A stretch of DNA of 64,000 nucleotides, from the NCBI GenBank assembly GCA_903861115.1, contig CAIOTD010000189.1:1-64000 (forward strand), in the 5' to 3' direction. The translations under genes were made by a program, and so were the position numbers. The notes beneath the pieces were generated by a model, which had not been told where the DNA came from, made no database searches, and saw only the letters and a program-made list of their open reading frames with translations. This document shows, one piece after another, positions 35,681 to 44,047 of the stretch. Origin of the DNA: an uncultured Burkholderiales bacterium. GTDB taxonomy: Bacteria > Pseudomonadota > Gammaproteobacteria > Burkholderiales > Burkholderiaceae_C. Position 1 is the first letter of the stretch. Each line of letters begins with the position of its first letter.

Positions 35681-36385
35681 TTAGAATCCCCCGCCCTTGG
35701 TCGCTACTCGATCAATCAAAACCACTTGGTGCACAAAAATACCAGGCGTCACAATGCTCTCAGGATCCAAGTCCCCAAGTGCCACCACCTCGTGCACACT
35801 GGCCACTGTTCTTTTGGCACCCATGGCCATGACGGGTCCAAAGTTTCTGGCCGCCTTGCGATAAGTTAAGTTACCCCAACGGTCGCCTTTTTCTGCCTTG
35901 ATCAAAGCCAAATCGGCGTAGATGGGCTCCTCAAAGACATAGTGCTTGCCGTTGATCAGGCGTGTCTCTTTGGGCTCTCCATTGGGCTTTTTGGCAAGCT
36001 CCGTGCCGTACCCCGTTTGGCAAAAGAAGCCGCCAATCCCAGCACCTGCGGCACGAATGCGCTCGGCCAAGTTGCCTTGGGGCACCAACTCCAGTTCGAT
36101 TTTTTTACTTCTGTAGAGGTCGTCAAATACGTAGGAGTCGGCTTGCCTTGGAAAACTGCAAATCATTTTTCTGACCCGACCGGCCTTGAGCAGCGCGGCC
36201 ATTCCGTGATCTCCATTGCCCGCATTGTTGTTGACTACGGTCAACTCCTTGGCCCCTTGCTCGATCAAACCATCAAGCAACTCAGCAGGAATACCCGCGG
36301 TGCCAAAACCGCCGACCAAAACGGTTGACCCATCGCGCACACCTTCAAGAGCGTGCGCGATAGAATTTGCAATTTTATTAATCAT
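35681..36385 (-). CDS. pcaI: 3-oxoadipate CoA-transferase subunit A
   Basis: This is the alpha subunit of the CoA-transferase, 234 residues. Family segments are 'DGSTVLVGGFGTAGIPAELLDGLIEQGAKELTVVNNNAGNG' (about 18-58), 'SFPRQADSYVFDDLYRSKKIELELVPQGNLAERIRAAGAGIGGFF' (about 77-121), and 'KGDRWGNLTYRKAARNFGPVMA' (about 166). It is the first gene of pcaI-pcaJ-pcaF-dehydrogenase-Bug-dehydrogenase on the minus strand. No regulator is adjacent. The upstream 180 bases separate it from the divergent DUF1841 gene. Confidence 0.91.
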   Translation of the reverse strand: MINKIANSIAHALEGVRDGSTVLVGGFGTAGIPAELLDGLIEQGAKELTVVNNNAGNGDHGMAALLKAGRVRKMICSFPRQADSYVFDDLYRSKKIELELVPQGNLAERIRAAGAGIGGFFCQTGYGTELAKKPNGEPKETRLINGKHYVFEEPIYADLALIKAEKGDRWGNLTYRKAARNFGPVMAMGAKRTVASVHEVVALGDLDPESIVTPGIFVHQVVLIDRVATKGGGF

Positions 36386-36566
36386 GAATTGAAGAATTTT
36401 TTATCAAAGTAATCAGATAAGAATCAGGCGTTTTTTACCGTTGCCGCTTTTGTGACTGCTCAAAAAAGACGCCTGTCTTTCACAAAAGGGCTAAATCTTA
36501 ACCAACTTCTGAAGCCAGGACGCCATTTTGCACCCGAATTGAGCCAGAAAAAGAGAAAATACACTC

Positions 36567-37004
36567 ATGTTTACCCCCTCCCAAAACGATGTTCGTCGGT
36601 TTTTTTGTCAAGTTCAAGCCAAATTGAAACTTCACCAACCCCTGGATGGCATGGAGGCCTTGGCTGCGCCTTGGGTGCAAGATCACCCTGAGTACGCCTC
36701 GGATTTACATGACGAACAAGAAGCGATCCACAAGAGCTACCCCCCCGATGCAGGCAAAGAGAATCCGTTTTTGCATCTCTCCATGCATTTGAGCATCCAA
36801 GAACAATGCTCCATTGATCAGCCCACAGGCGTGCGCCAAGCCATTGATCGCTTGACCCAAGAACTTGACTCCTTGCATTTGGCTCACCATGAGGCCATGG
36901 AGTGCCTGGGCTTGATGCTTTGGGAAAGCCAAAGAAGTGGCCTTCCGCCTGACCCCCATCAATACCTTGAAGCCCTTAAAAAAAGAGCCACAAGAAAACA
37001 TTGA
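36567..37004 (+). CDS. DUF1841 family protein
   Basis: This is a 145-residue soluble protein of the DUF1841 family, which is restricted largely to beta/gammaproteobacteria. Recognisable family segments are 'MFTPSQNDVRRFFCQVQAKLK' and 'NPFLHLSMHLSIQEQCSIDQPTGVRQAI' (about 66-94). The end segment is 'HHEAMECLGLMLWESQRSGLPPDPHQYLEALKKR'. The His/Cys pattern 'HLSMHLSIQEQ' is conserved in the family, and the function is unknown. It is monocistronic and closed by a strong terminator. Confidence 0.86.
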   Translation: MFTPSQNDVRRFFCQVQAKLKLHQPLDGMEALAAPWVQDHPEYASDLHDEQEAIHKSYPPDAGKENPFLHLSMHLSIQEQCSIDQPTGVRQAIDRLTQELDSLHLAHHEAMECLGLMLWESQRSGLPPDPHQYLEALKKRATRKH

Positions 37005-37041
37005 TCCTGCAAAGCCCATCAAAAGACATGCAGCAGACAAA

Positions 37042-37074
37042 AAAATACCAAGCAAAAAGCTTGGTATTTTTTTT
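37042..37074 (+). terminator. Bidirectional intrinsic terminator between DUF1841 and cytochrome c4 genes
   Basis: A 12-bp stem AAAATACCAAGC/GCTTGGTATTTT with a five-A loop is flanked by an A run on the left and a T run on the right. It serves the convergent DUF1841 (+) and cytochrome c4 (-) genes. Confidence 0.92.
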
Positions 37075-37088
37075 GTGTAGCGTTCTAC

Positions 37089-37748
37089 TTATCTGAATTT
37101 GGCTTGGGGGACGGTTTGAAGTTCGCCTTGTTGTTCGCTCACGTATTTGGACAACAATTTCAATTCATCGCTAGAGAATTGTTTGGCAACCCCACCCATG
37201 ATGGCATTGTTTCTACCCCAAACGCTTTGGGGAGACGCTTGGTAAGAACGCAATGCCACCAACACGTAATCTTGGTGTTGGCCGGCAATTTTTGGATAAG
37301 CGCCTCCAATGGGGGCACTCAAGTTGGGGCCGTGACAAGATGTACATGCACCCTTTTGAACCAGTGCGGCCACCTCGTCCGAGGCTTGGCTGACTTGAGC
37401 GGGCAGGGTTACATTTTCATTGCGGGCATGCTGCTGATAGTAAGCGGCCACGTCTGCCATGTCTTGATCTGTCAAAGTGGTTGCAATGCTTCTCATGGTG
37501 GGATTGCGTCGCTCACCTTTTTTGTAGGCACTCAAGGCCGCAACGATGTACGAGGCTGTTTGTCCAGAAATTTTAGGCACCTTGTAGACCACAGGGAAAC
37601 TGGCTTGGTAGCCGTGGATACCGTGGCAGCCAATGCACATGGCGATTTTCTTCTCGCCTGCTTGAACGTCTCCCTTGAGATCTTCAGCATGTGCAAATTG
37701 TTGCAAAGAGAGAACAGAGAACAGAAAAATTGTGAATAACTTAATCAT
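37089..37748 (-). CDS. Diheme cytochrome c4
   Basis: This is a periplasmic electron carrier of 219 residues with an N-terminal signal peptide ('MIKLFTIFLFSVLSLQQFAHA') and two cytochrome c domains. Heme motifs are 'CIGCHG' (about 38) and 'CTSCHG' (about 136). Axial Met candidates are in 'RNPTMRSIATTLTDQDM' and 'NAIMGGVAKQFSSDE'. The two-fold repeat is typical of cytochrome c4, which can feed the aa3/caa3 oxidase at 18-22 kb. It could also accept electrons from the Sox/Fcc system. Confidence 0.92.
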   Translation of the reverse strand: MIKLFTIFLFSVLSLQQFAHAEDLKGDVQAGEKKIAMCIGCHGIHGYQASFPVVYKVPKISGQTASYIVAALSAYKKGERRNPTMRSIATTLTDQDMADVAAYYQQHARNENVTLPAQVSQASDEVAALVQKGACTSCHGPNLSAPIGGAYPKIAGQHQDYVLVALRSYQASPQSVWGRNNAIMGGVAKQFSSDELKLLSKYVSEQQGELQTVPQAKFR

Positions 37749-37853
37749 TTTGGGTAGACAGTCAATTGCGCATTAAGAAAAAGATAAGGCGTATTATATC
37801 GGTCTAAAATGCTTTCATCTGTAAGATTCGCGTAGATAAACCCATTTTTCATT

Positions 37854-38696
37854 ATGAAATTCCAAGGCTCCAGCAACTATATTGCCACCCCCGACCTGAT
37901 GTTGGCCGTGAACGCCGCCAGCACACTCAAGCGCCCCTTGCTGATCAAAGGTGAACCCGGTACAGGCAAAACCATGTTGGCCGAAGAAGTGGCCAGCACG
38001 CTTGGGATGCCTTTGCTGGAGTGGCACATTAAATCCACCACCAAAGCGCAACAAGGGCTTTATGAATACGATGCAGTCAGTCGCTTAAGAGACTCCCAAC
38101 TGGGCGACGCCAAGGTCAAAGACATCCAGAATTACATCGTTAAAGGCGTTCTTTGGCGTGCGTTCATGGCTGAGCAGCCCGTGGCCCTGTTGATCGATGA
38201 GATTGACAAAGCCGACATTGAGTTTCCAAACGACTTGCTCAGAGAGCTCGATCGCATGGAGTTTTATTGTTATGAGACCAAGGAGTTGATCAAAGCCAAA
38301 GTTCGCCCATTGGTCTTCATCACCTCCAACAATGAAAAAGAGTTGCCAGATGCGTTTCTCAGGCGCTGCTTTTTTCATTACATCAAATTCCCTGAAAGTC
38401 AGACCATGCAAGACATTGTGAAGGTGCACTTTCCAACCCTCAAAGGCGATCTGCTCACCTTGGCATTAAAAGCTTTTTATGACGTGCGCAATCTGCCGGG
38501 TCTGAAGAAAAAACCCAGCACCAGTGAATTGCTGGATTGGATCAAATTGTTGGTCTCAGAAGACATCCCCTTGTCCGCGCTGCAAAGTTCGGATGAAAAA
38601 ATCACCTTGCCCCCCATGGTCGGAGCGCTTTTGAAAAACGAGCAAGACATCTCCCTTTTTGAAAAGCTGATCTTTATGCAAAGTAAAAACCGTTGA
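37854..38696 (+). CDS. MoxR-family AAA+ ATPase
   Basis: This is a 280-residue AAA+ ATPase of the MoxR group, chaperone-like machines that act with VWA proteins. It has the Walker A 'KGEPGTGKTMLAEEVA' (about 36), Walker B 'VALLIDEIDKADIEFPNDLLRELDR' (about 107), and sensor 1/Arg finger 'PLVFITSNNEKELPDAFLRRCFFHYIKFP' (about 150). It is followed by a 73-residue membrane protein and then a CoxE-like VWA protein, the expected MoxR-VWA pairing. The client protein is not evident. Confidence 0.93.
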   Translation: MKFQGSSNYIATPDLMLAVNAASTLKRPLLIKGEPGTGKTMLAEEVASTLGMPLLEWHIKSTTKAQQGLYEYDAVSRLRDSQLGDAKVKDIQNYIVKGVLWRAFMAEQPVALLIDEIDKADIEFPNDLLRELDRMEFYCYETKELIKAKVRPLVFITSNNEKELPDAFLRRCFFHYIKFPESQTMQDIVKVHFPTLKGDLLTLALKAFYDVRNLPGLKKKPSTSELLDWIKLLVSEDIPLSALQSSDEKITLPPMVGALLKNEQDISLFEKLIFMQSKNR

Positions 38697-38726
38697 TTCA
38701 CATCGACCACCACCCCAGGAGTTCAC

Positions 38727-38948
38727 ATGTTCGCTCAACTTTTAAAGCAAGGGCTTTTTGATGCAGCCGGTTTTTTGGTCGGCACGGCTTTGGGGTATGG
38801 CTTGGGCCAACTTTTGTCGATCGATCTCTTTGCGCCCGGCTACAGTTTCATGAGTTTGCTTGGCATTGCCCTCATAGGGATTGGCGGAGGCATGGGTCTG
38901 CAAGCGAGCAGATATTTTTTACAAAAAGAAAAAAGTACTGACGCTTAA
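38727..38948 (+). CDS. Small two-helix membrane protein between moxR and VWA genes
   Basis: This is a 73-residue protein with a good CAGGAG ribosome site 6 bases before ATG. Two hydrophobic glycine-rich segments are visible, 'DAAGFLVGTALGYGLGQLL' and 'FMSLLGIALIGIGGGMGLQAS', followed by a basic C-terminus. I do not recognise the family. Gaps of 30 bases upstream and 17 downstream show it is co-transcribed with the MoxR ATPase and VWA protein, so it may be a membrane partner of that pair. Confidence 0.75.
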   Translation: MFAQLLKQGLFDAAGFLVGTALGYGLGQLLSIDLFAPGYSFMSLLGIALIGIGGGMGLQASRYFLQKEKSTDA

Positions 38949-38965
38949 AATCTTCACCGCCTCCC

Positions 38966-40150
38966 ATGCTCAATGACTTCTTTTACACCCTGAGACAGGC
39001 ACAGCTGCCGATTTCAATCAAGGAGTACTTGACGCTTTTAGAGGCTTTGCAGGCAGAGGTTGTGGGGCCCAACTCTGAGTACTACAAGCTCGAAGATTTT
39101 TACTACCTGTGTCGCTTGATTTTGGTCAAAGATGAGAAATTGTTTGATAAATTTGATCGAGCATTTTCAGCCTATTTCAAAGGCATTGAACTGTTAAGCG
39201 AAGCCACCAAAGAAATACCCCTTGATTGGCTCACTCAACTCTTGAACAAAGAGCTGACACCCGAGCAAAAAGCCGCCATCCAACAAATGGACTGGCAAGA
39301 ATTGATGAAGACCCTTCAAGAGCGTCTTGACGAGCAAAAGGAACGCCATGAGGGTGGCTCCAAATGGATTGGCACGGGGGGCACTTCCCCGTTTGGCCAT
39401 TCGGGCTACAACCCTCAAGGCATACGCATTGGCGGCAAAAGTCAACAAAAAAGTGCCGTCAAAGTCTGGGAGCAACGCGCCTATCAAGACTACGATGACA
39501 CGCAAGAGCTGGGCACCAGAAACATCAAAGTCGCGCTGAGGCGTTTGAGAAAATTTGCAAGAGAGGGCTCGCCCGATGAACTCGACTTGGAAGACACCAT
39601 CAAAAGCACTGCGGCCAACGCGGGCTATTTGGATATCAAAATGGTGCCCGAGCGGCACAACAACGTCAAAGTGCTTCTCTTGATGGACGTCGGGGGCACC
39701 ATGGACGAACATGTCCAACGGGTCACCGAGTTGTTCTCGGCCGTCAAGTCAGAATTCAAACACTTGGAATTTTTCTATTTTCACAACTGTGTCTATGATT
39801 TTCTTTGGAAAAACAACCAACGCCGCTATACGGAGAAGTTTCCGACATGGGACATCATCAGAAAATACAACAAAGACTACAAACTGATCTTTGTCGGTGA
39901 TGCGACCATGAGTCCCTATGAAATTCTTCAGCCAGGCGGCAGTGTTGAATACAACAACGAGGAGGCGGGTGCTGTATGGCTTCAGCGACTCCTCCACGCG
40001 TATCCAAAATTTGCATGGATCAACCCCGAACCGACAGGTGTTTGGAAATACAGGCAAAGCATCTCCATCATGCAGCAATTGATGTCAGACCGGATGTTTC
40101 CCTTGAACCTCAAGGGCTTGGAGGAGACCATGAGAGCCCTCAACAAATAA
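38966..40150 (+). CDS. CoxE-like VWA domain protein
   Basis: This 394-residue protein of the VWA-containing CoxE-like family is the usual partner of a MoxR ATPase. The N-terminal helical domain begins 'FFYTLRQAQLPISIKEYLTLLEAL'. The linker 'GSKWIGTGGTSPFGHSGYNPQGIRIGG' (about 130-156) is a family hallmark. The VWA domain starts near 230 with 'VLLLMDVGGTMDEHVQRVTELFSAVKSEF', a DxGxT version of the MIDAS DxSxS motif. It ends with 'MFPLNLKGLEETMRALNK'. No signal peptide. Metal binding may differ from canonical VWA domains. Confidence 0.9.
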   Translation: MLNDFFYTLRQAQLPISIKEYLTLLEALQAEVVGPNSEYYKLEDFYYLCRLILVKDEKLFDKFDRAFSAYFKGIELLSEATKEIPLDWLTQLLNKELTPEQKAAIQQMDWQELMKTLQERLDEQKERHEGGSKWIGTGGTSPFGHSGYNPQGIRIGGKSQQKSAVKVWEQRAYQDYDDTQELGTRNIKVALRRLRKFAREGSPDELDLEDTIKSTAANAGYLDIKMVPERHNNVKVLLLMDVGGTMDEHVQRVTELFSAVKSEFKHLEFFYFHNCVYDFLWKNNQRRYTEKFPTWDIIRKYNKDYKLIFVGDATMSPYEILQPGGSVEYNNEEAGAVWLQRLLHAYPKFAWINPEPTGVWKYRQSISIMQQLMSDRMFPLNLKGLEETMRALNK

Positions 40151-40279
40151 AATCGATGCGTATTGTGAAGCAGCAAGACCTGCGCCCCTGTATGAGCAGT
40201 CGTTCAGGCATTAGAATAGACACATTCTTGGCCAGCAGGGCTTGGAATGCACGGCATCAAGCCATGCTTTGCTTTAACG

Positions 40280-40354
40280 CTCTCCGTAGTTCAATGGATA
40301 GAACGCGGCCCTCCTAAGGCTGAGATGCAGGTTCGATTCCTGCCGGGGAGACCA
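40280..40354 (+). tRNA. tRNA-Arg (anticodon CCT)
   Basis: This is a 75-base tRNA with acceptor CTCTCCG/CGGGGAG (one G-T pair), an anticodon loop CTCCTAA with CCT at 40313-40315, a T arm GCAGGTTCGATTCCTGC and an encoded ACCA 3' end. It fills the gap between the VWA gene and the convergent transglutaminase-like gene; no integrase or attachment repeat is visible beside it. Confidence 0.95.
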
Positions 40355-40421
40355 AAAGACCACCTGCTGTTGAGTCTTCAATGCAAGCTCTTCTCGAGCT
40401 GATGGCCTTCAGAGAAAATTC

Positions 40422-40448
40422 GGCCCAATTTCTTGGGCCTTTGGTTTC
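40422..40448 (+). terminator. Probable terminator for tRNA-Arg / transglutaminase-like gene
   Basis: The inverted repeat GGCCCAA/TTGGGCC with a four-base loop is followed by a T-rich stretch on the plus strand, and an A-rich flank precedes it. It sits between the convergent tRNA-Arg and the minus-strand gene ending at 40451. Confidence 0.6.
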
Positions 40449-40450
40449 AC

Positions 40451-41587
40451 TTAAACAATTTCCTTGGCCGTGATCTGGTACTTGAACGCATCGGGATCGT
40501 AAGAATCAAGGCGGCCGTCATCGTTTTCAGCGACGGGGTACATCAAGAAGGGCAAGGGCTCCTTTTGTTGACTGCCTGGCAGAACCAGATCATGCGAAGT
40601 GTTCCAGCCCATCCAATTGCCCTCCCAGCCGCCAAACAGGGTTTGATACACAGGCTTGACCACAGGGTGCTCAATGGTTTTGATCCACTCCGGGGTTTCT
40701 TGTCGCATGACTTTGGCAACGTCTGCGGGATCCATCGCCACCCAGCCCCGGTTTTTGAGGTACACCTCAGAGCGGCAATGCTGAGAGCCTTTGAGGTTGC
40801 TGGGGTTGCCAGACAACTCTTTGTAAGAAAAGGCCGAAGGCACCAGTCTCAAGCCATACACATCTCGAGCAGGAATGCCCACCGAGCGGCACAACCCCAC
40901 CAAAACGGCATTGATATCGGCACACTTGCCGCCTAAATTACCCGTCTCAAGCATGGTCTTGATATCGCCTTCTCCGCAACCTCTTACCTTGGGTTCACGG
41001 TAGGTGTTGCTCACCACCCAGTCGTACAAGGCACGAACTTTTTCTGTGTCCGTTTTTGCACCTTGGGTGACTTGCAGTGCCGTCTTTTTTACGATGCCGT
41101 CGGTTGGCAACCACCTTGTGGCACGGGTGTAGTACTTTAAATTGGAGGCCTCTTCTGCAAGGCCTTGGGCTGGCGTTGAGGACGCATCGTTCCATGTCGT
41201 TTGACGATTTTTGGTCCTGACACGACTGGTCACCTCCACAAATGGCTTTTTGTTGTCTGCATCAAATTGAGCATAAAGGAATTTTGCGCCTTCATGTCCA
41301 TCGGCTTTGATTTCTGCTTTCCCGTTGGTAGAGTAATCATGGGTCAAGCTCTGTTGCCATGGGGTTTGCAAACTGGGCAAAGGCAACCAAACACGGCCCT
41401 GGCCTTTGATAACGCTCAAGTCCACGCGAGTGGTCACATCAAAGGTTCTCCACTCACCCACGGCTGGCTTGAACACCCGTTGGCTAGAGGAAGTCGTGGA
41501 ACTTTGCGCCCAAATTGAATTTGAAGCCGAAGAAATTGCGCCCAGCGCAAGTGCTTGACCGAGAAAGGCCCGGCGTTGTTGTGTCAT
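40451..41587 (-). CDS. Exported transglutaminase-like domain protein
   Basis: This is a 378-residue protein with a twin-arginine-like leader 'MTQQRRAFLGQALALGAISSASNSIWAQS' followed by a transglutaminase-like cysteine-protease fold domain. The putative triad is visible: Cys in 'GNLGGKCADINAVLVGLCRSVGIPARDVYG' (about 217), His in 'KGSQHCRSEVYLKNRGWVAMDPADV' (about 265), and Asp in the same segment. The N-terminal part resembles the beta-rich region of secreted members. Such proteins may act as peptidases or amidases, and no partner gene is adjacent. Confidence 0.85.
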   Translation of the reverse strand: MTQQRRAFLGQALALGAISSASNSIWAQSSTTSSSQRVFKPAVGEWRTFDVTTRVDLSVIKGQGRVWLPLPSLQTPWQQSLTHDYSTNGKAEIKADGHEGAKFLYAQFDADNKKPFVEVTSRVRTKNRQTTWNDASSTPAQGLAEEASNLKYYTRATRWLPTDGIVKKTALQVTQGAKTDTEKVRALYDWVVSNTYREPKVRGCGEGDIKTMLETGNLGGKCADINAVLVGLCRSVGIPARDVYGLRLVPSAFSYKELSGNPSNLKGSQHCRSEVYLKNRGWVAMDPADVAKVMRQETPEWIKTIEHPVVKPVYQTLFGGWEGNWMGWNTSHDLVLPGSQQKEPLPFLMYPVAENDDGRLDSYDPDAFKYQITAKEIV

Positions 41588-41760
41588 GGTGGTAAAACTC
41601 CATTGGTGTTGACATAAAGACCTGTCGGCACATTCAGAAAACTTTTCTAAGGAAACGTTTCAAAACAATGCCCCGAAAGCAGGTTGACTGCTCCATAAAC
41701 AGAACAGCAGACGTATTATCGTCCAAGTCACGCGCACGCAAGTCAATTAAATGCAAGCCC

Positions 41761-42261
41761 TCAGCGAAGACTCTCTAACCACTGCCGAGCTGTGCTGGAG
41801 GTCCAGTCCACCGCACCCATGACTCGCCAGCGCGCTTTGCCGCTCGCATCAATCAAAATGGTGGTGGGATAGACGCGAACCTTGAATTGACGCGCCCAAT
41901 TCGATTCCGGATCACTCACCGTGTTGATCTTTAAACCATGGGTTTGCAAATACTTCAAAGCTCGGGGGGCAGGCTCATTGACATTGATGCCGAGCACAAC
42001 GATTTTTTCGTTCCCCTCCAATTCGGCCAACGCATCCAAGGAGGGCAACTCTTCTTTGCAAGGCTCACACCAGGTCGCCCAAAAGTTCAAAATAACAATG
42101 CGCCCCTTGAACTCATTGGGGGTCCATTTTTTTTGTTCAAGGTCTGTGAACAATAAACTGGGTGTCGCCTGCAATTTGGGCCAAGGTGTTTTTTCATATT
42201 GAGCAAATGCCGCTTGTGAGCAAGCTGCAATGAAGATCAGGAGGGCAAAACACCCATGCAT
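41761..42261 (-). CDS. TlpA-type periplasmic thiol-disulfide protein of the sox locus
   Basis: This is a thioredoxin-fold protein with a signal sequence, 166 residues if ATG 42261 is used ('MHGCFALLIFIAACSQAAFAQYE'). A GTG start 30 bases upstream would add a strongly basic n-region, and the track start would overlap soxB and is rejected. The redox site is 'NFWATWCEPCKEELPSLDAL' (CxxC), with the cis-Pro in 'RVYPTTILIDASGK' near the end. It lies 41 bases after soxB, so it probably keeps SoxY or other Sox thiols reduced, as SoxS/SoxW do; that role is inferred. Confidence 0.88.
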   Translation of the reverse strand: MHGCFALLIFIAACSQAAFAQYEKTPWPKLQATPSLLFTDLEQKKWTPNEFKGRIVILNFWATWCEPCKEELPSLDALAELEGNEKIVVLGINVNEPAPRALKYLQTHGLKINTVSDPESNWARQFKVRVYPTTILIDASGKARWRVMGAVDWTSSTARQWLESLR

Positions 42262-42302
42262 CACCCTGCGCCTTTTGCGCCCAATCACCCTCAAGGAATT
42301 GT

Positions 42303-44045
42303 TCAAAGGGTCCACCCTTGATTGGATTGAACGCCCCGAAGCTCGGGCAGCTGAGGCTTTGGTGTTTTGATCTGGCCTTGCGGCAAGCTTTGGCCTGAGA
42401 GGTACTTCTCCACCAAGCCCCAAACAGGGCGCTGGCCTTGGGTTTCTTGCGCTTCATTGACAGAAGCCCAACCCGCCACTTTGTACACTTTGGAGGGATC
42501 CATCAAGGTACCCTTGATTCTCAAATTTTGAATTCTTTGACCTCGCCTGCCATTGGGCTCACAGGTATAACCCATCCCGCCCACACGGACCATGTCCCCG
42601 CCTTGCTGGTAATAAGGATCTGGATTGAATAAATTATCCGCCACATCCTCTAAGATGGCTTTGATCTCAGACCCCTTCAAATAGCTAAGTGTGTGATTGG
42701 AGTAGGTGGTGGCCATCATGCCCATGAGCCACTCTCGAGTGATCGACTGGCCTGGCAAAAGGCTCGAGCCCCAACGAAATCCTGGTGACAACGCGATGGG
42801 GGCATCCAACTCTTGCATGAGGGCATTCAAAATCAATTGATCGGCCGAACCATTGAAGTTGCCTCTCCTATAAAGCAGTCCCTCGCTCACGCCAAATGAG
42901 GTCTGTAAATCTTGCAGATAAGGGGCCCGAATCTCTTGGATGAGGCCTTGCATTTGTGGCTCGGGTTGGATCAAATTTGAAAACACGGGCAACAAACGAT
43001 AAGACATGTTTTGCACGCCCGATGGATTGACCTCCACGTCCAAGAGTCCCAAAAACTTGCCATTGCATCCAGCGTTGGTCACCAAGGTTTGACCAAGCCT
43101 GTTTTTAACCCACAGGGGTTGAGGCAAAGCGTCATGGGTGTGTCCACCTAGAATTGCATGGATCCCACTGACCCTTGAGGCCAACTTCAAATCCACATCC
43201 AACCCATTGTGGCTGAGCAAAATCACCACCTTGGCCCCTTTGCTTCGGACCTCATCGATCACCTCTTGAAGTGCTCGTTCTTGGATTCCAAAAGTCCAGT
43301 CAGGCACCAAATATTTGGGATGCGCAATGGGGGTGTAAGGAAAGGCTTGTCCAATGACCGCACAAAGCACCCCGTTTTGCTCTTTGAGGACATAGGGCTT
43401 GAAAACGGGATCCTCAAAATCGGTGGTCTTCACATTGTGGGCCACAAAATCAACCCGTCCTTTGAGGCTGGTTTGAATCAACTCCTCCACGCGTTGGGCG
43501 CCGAGCGTGAACTCCCAGTGTCCGGTCATGACATCCACGCCCAAGCGTTGACACGCCTGCACCATGTCTTGGCCTCGGGTCCAAAGTGCGGTGGCCGAGC
43601 CTTGCCAAGAGTCGCCCCCATCAAGCAACAGGGCACCTGGACGCGAGGCCTTTAAATATTGAATCAAGGTCATCAAATGCGCAAAGCCACCACTCGCCCC
43701 ATAACGTTTTGCTGCACTTGAAAAATTCAAATGCGTCAATGCGTAAGCTTCAGGTGTGCCCGCGGATACACCCAACTTCTTTAACAAGGACTTGCCCACC
43801 ACATGGGGAAATTGGTTGGCACTGGCACCGACCCCTAAATTGATGCTGGGCTCTCTAAAATAATTGGGCATCAACTGCGCATGGCAGTCCGTCATGTGCA
43901 GAAAGGAGACTTGGCCCAGGCGTTTGATGTCGTAAAAAGCTGAGAATGCCTTTGAATCCTCCCACTGAAGGGCCTGCGCCAACGGCATTTGGGCCACGCA
44001 CCCGGCGCCTAGCATGGAGAGCCATTCTCGACGCGAGAGATTCAT
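42303..44045 (-). CDS. soxB: Thiosulfohydrolase SoxB
   Basis: SoxB hydrolyses the terminal sulfone of the SoxY-bound thiosulfonate to sulfate. The 580-residue protein from ATG 44045 has a Tat-type leader 'MNLSRREWLSMLGAGCV' and the 5'-nucleotidase-type dimetal (Mn) fold. Metal and active-site segments are 'FLHMTDCHAQL' (about 48), 'LLLDGGDSWQGSATAL' (about 140), 'VDVMTGHWEFTLG' (about 170) and 'HAILGGHTHDALPQP' (about 298). GHWEF is SoxB-specific within the family. soxX ends 2 bases upstream; a TTG two codons earlier would create a 4-base overlap. Confidence 0.96.
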   Translation of the reverse strand: MNLSRREWLSMLGAGCVAQMPLAQALQWEDSKAFSAFYDIKRLGQVSFLHMTDCHAQLMPNYFREPSINLGVGASANQFPHVVGKSLLKKLGVSAGTPEAYALTHLNFSSAAKRYGASGGFAHLMTLIQYLKASRPGALLLDGGDSWQGSATALWTRGQDMVQACQRLGVDVMTGHWEFTLGAQRVEELIQTSLKGRVDFVAHNVKTTDFEDPVFKPYVLKEQNGVLCAVIGQAFPYTPIAHPKYLVPDWTFGIQERALQEVIDEVRSKGAKVVILLSHNGLDVDLKLASRVSGIHAILGGHTHDALPQPLWVKNRLGQTLVTNAGCNGKFLGLLDVEVNPSGVQNMSYRLLPVFSNLIQPEPQMQGLIQEIRAPYLQDLQTSFGVSEGLLYRRGNFNGSADQLILNALMQELDAPIALSPGFRWGSSLLPGQSITREWLMGMMATTYSNHTLSYLKGSEIKAILEDVADNLFNPDPYYQQGGDMVRVGGMGYTCEPNGRRGQRIQNLRIKGTLMDPSKVYKVAGWASVNEAQETQGQRPVWGLVEKYLSGQSLPQGQIKTPKPQLPELRGVQSNQGWTL

Positions 44046-44047
44046 GC

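Noticed and set aside
40280-40354. tRNA-Arg as an integration site for a mobile element covering the sox region
   Set aside because: No integrase, no direct repeat of the tRNA 3' end, and the sox genes have composition like the neighbours by eye.
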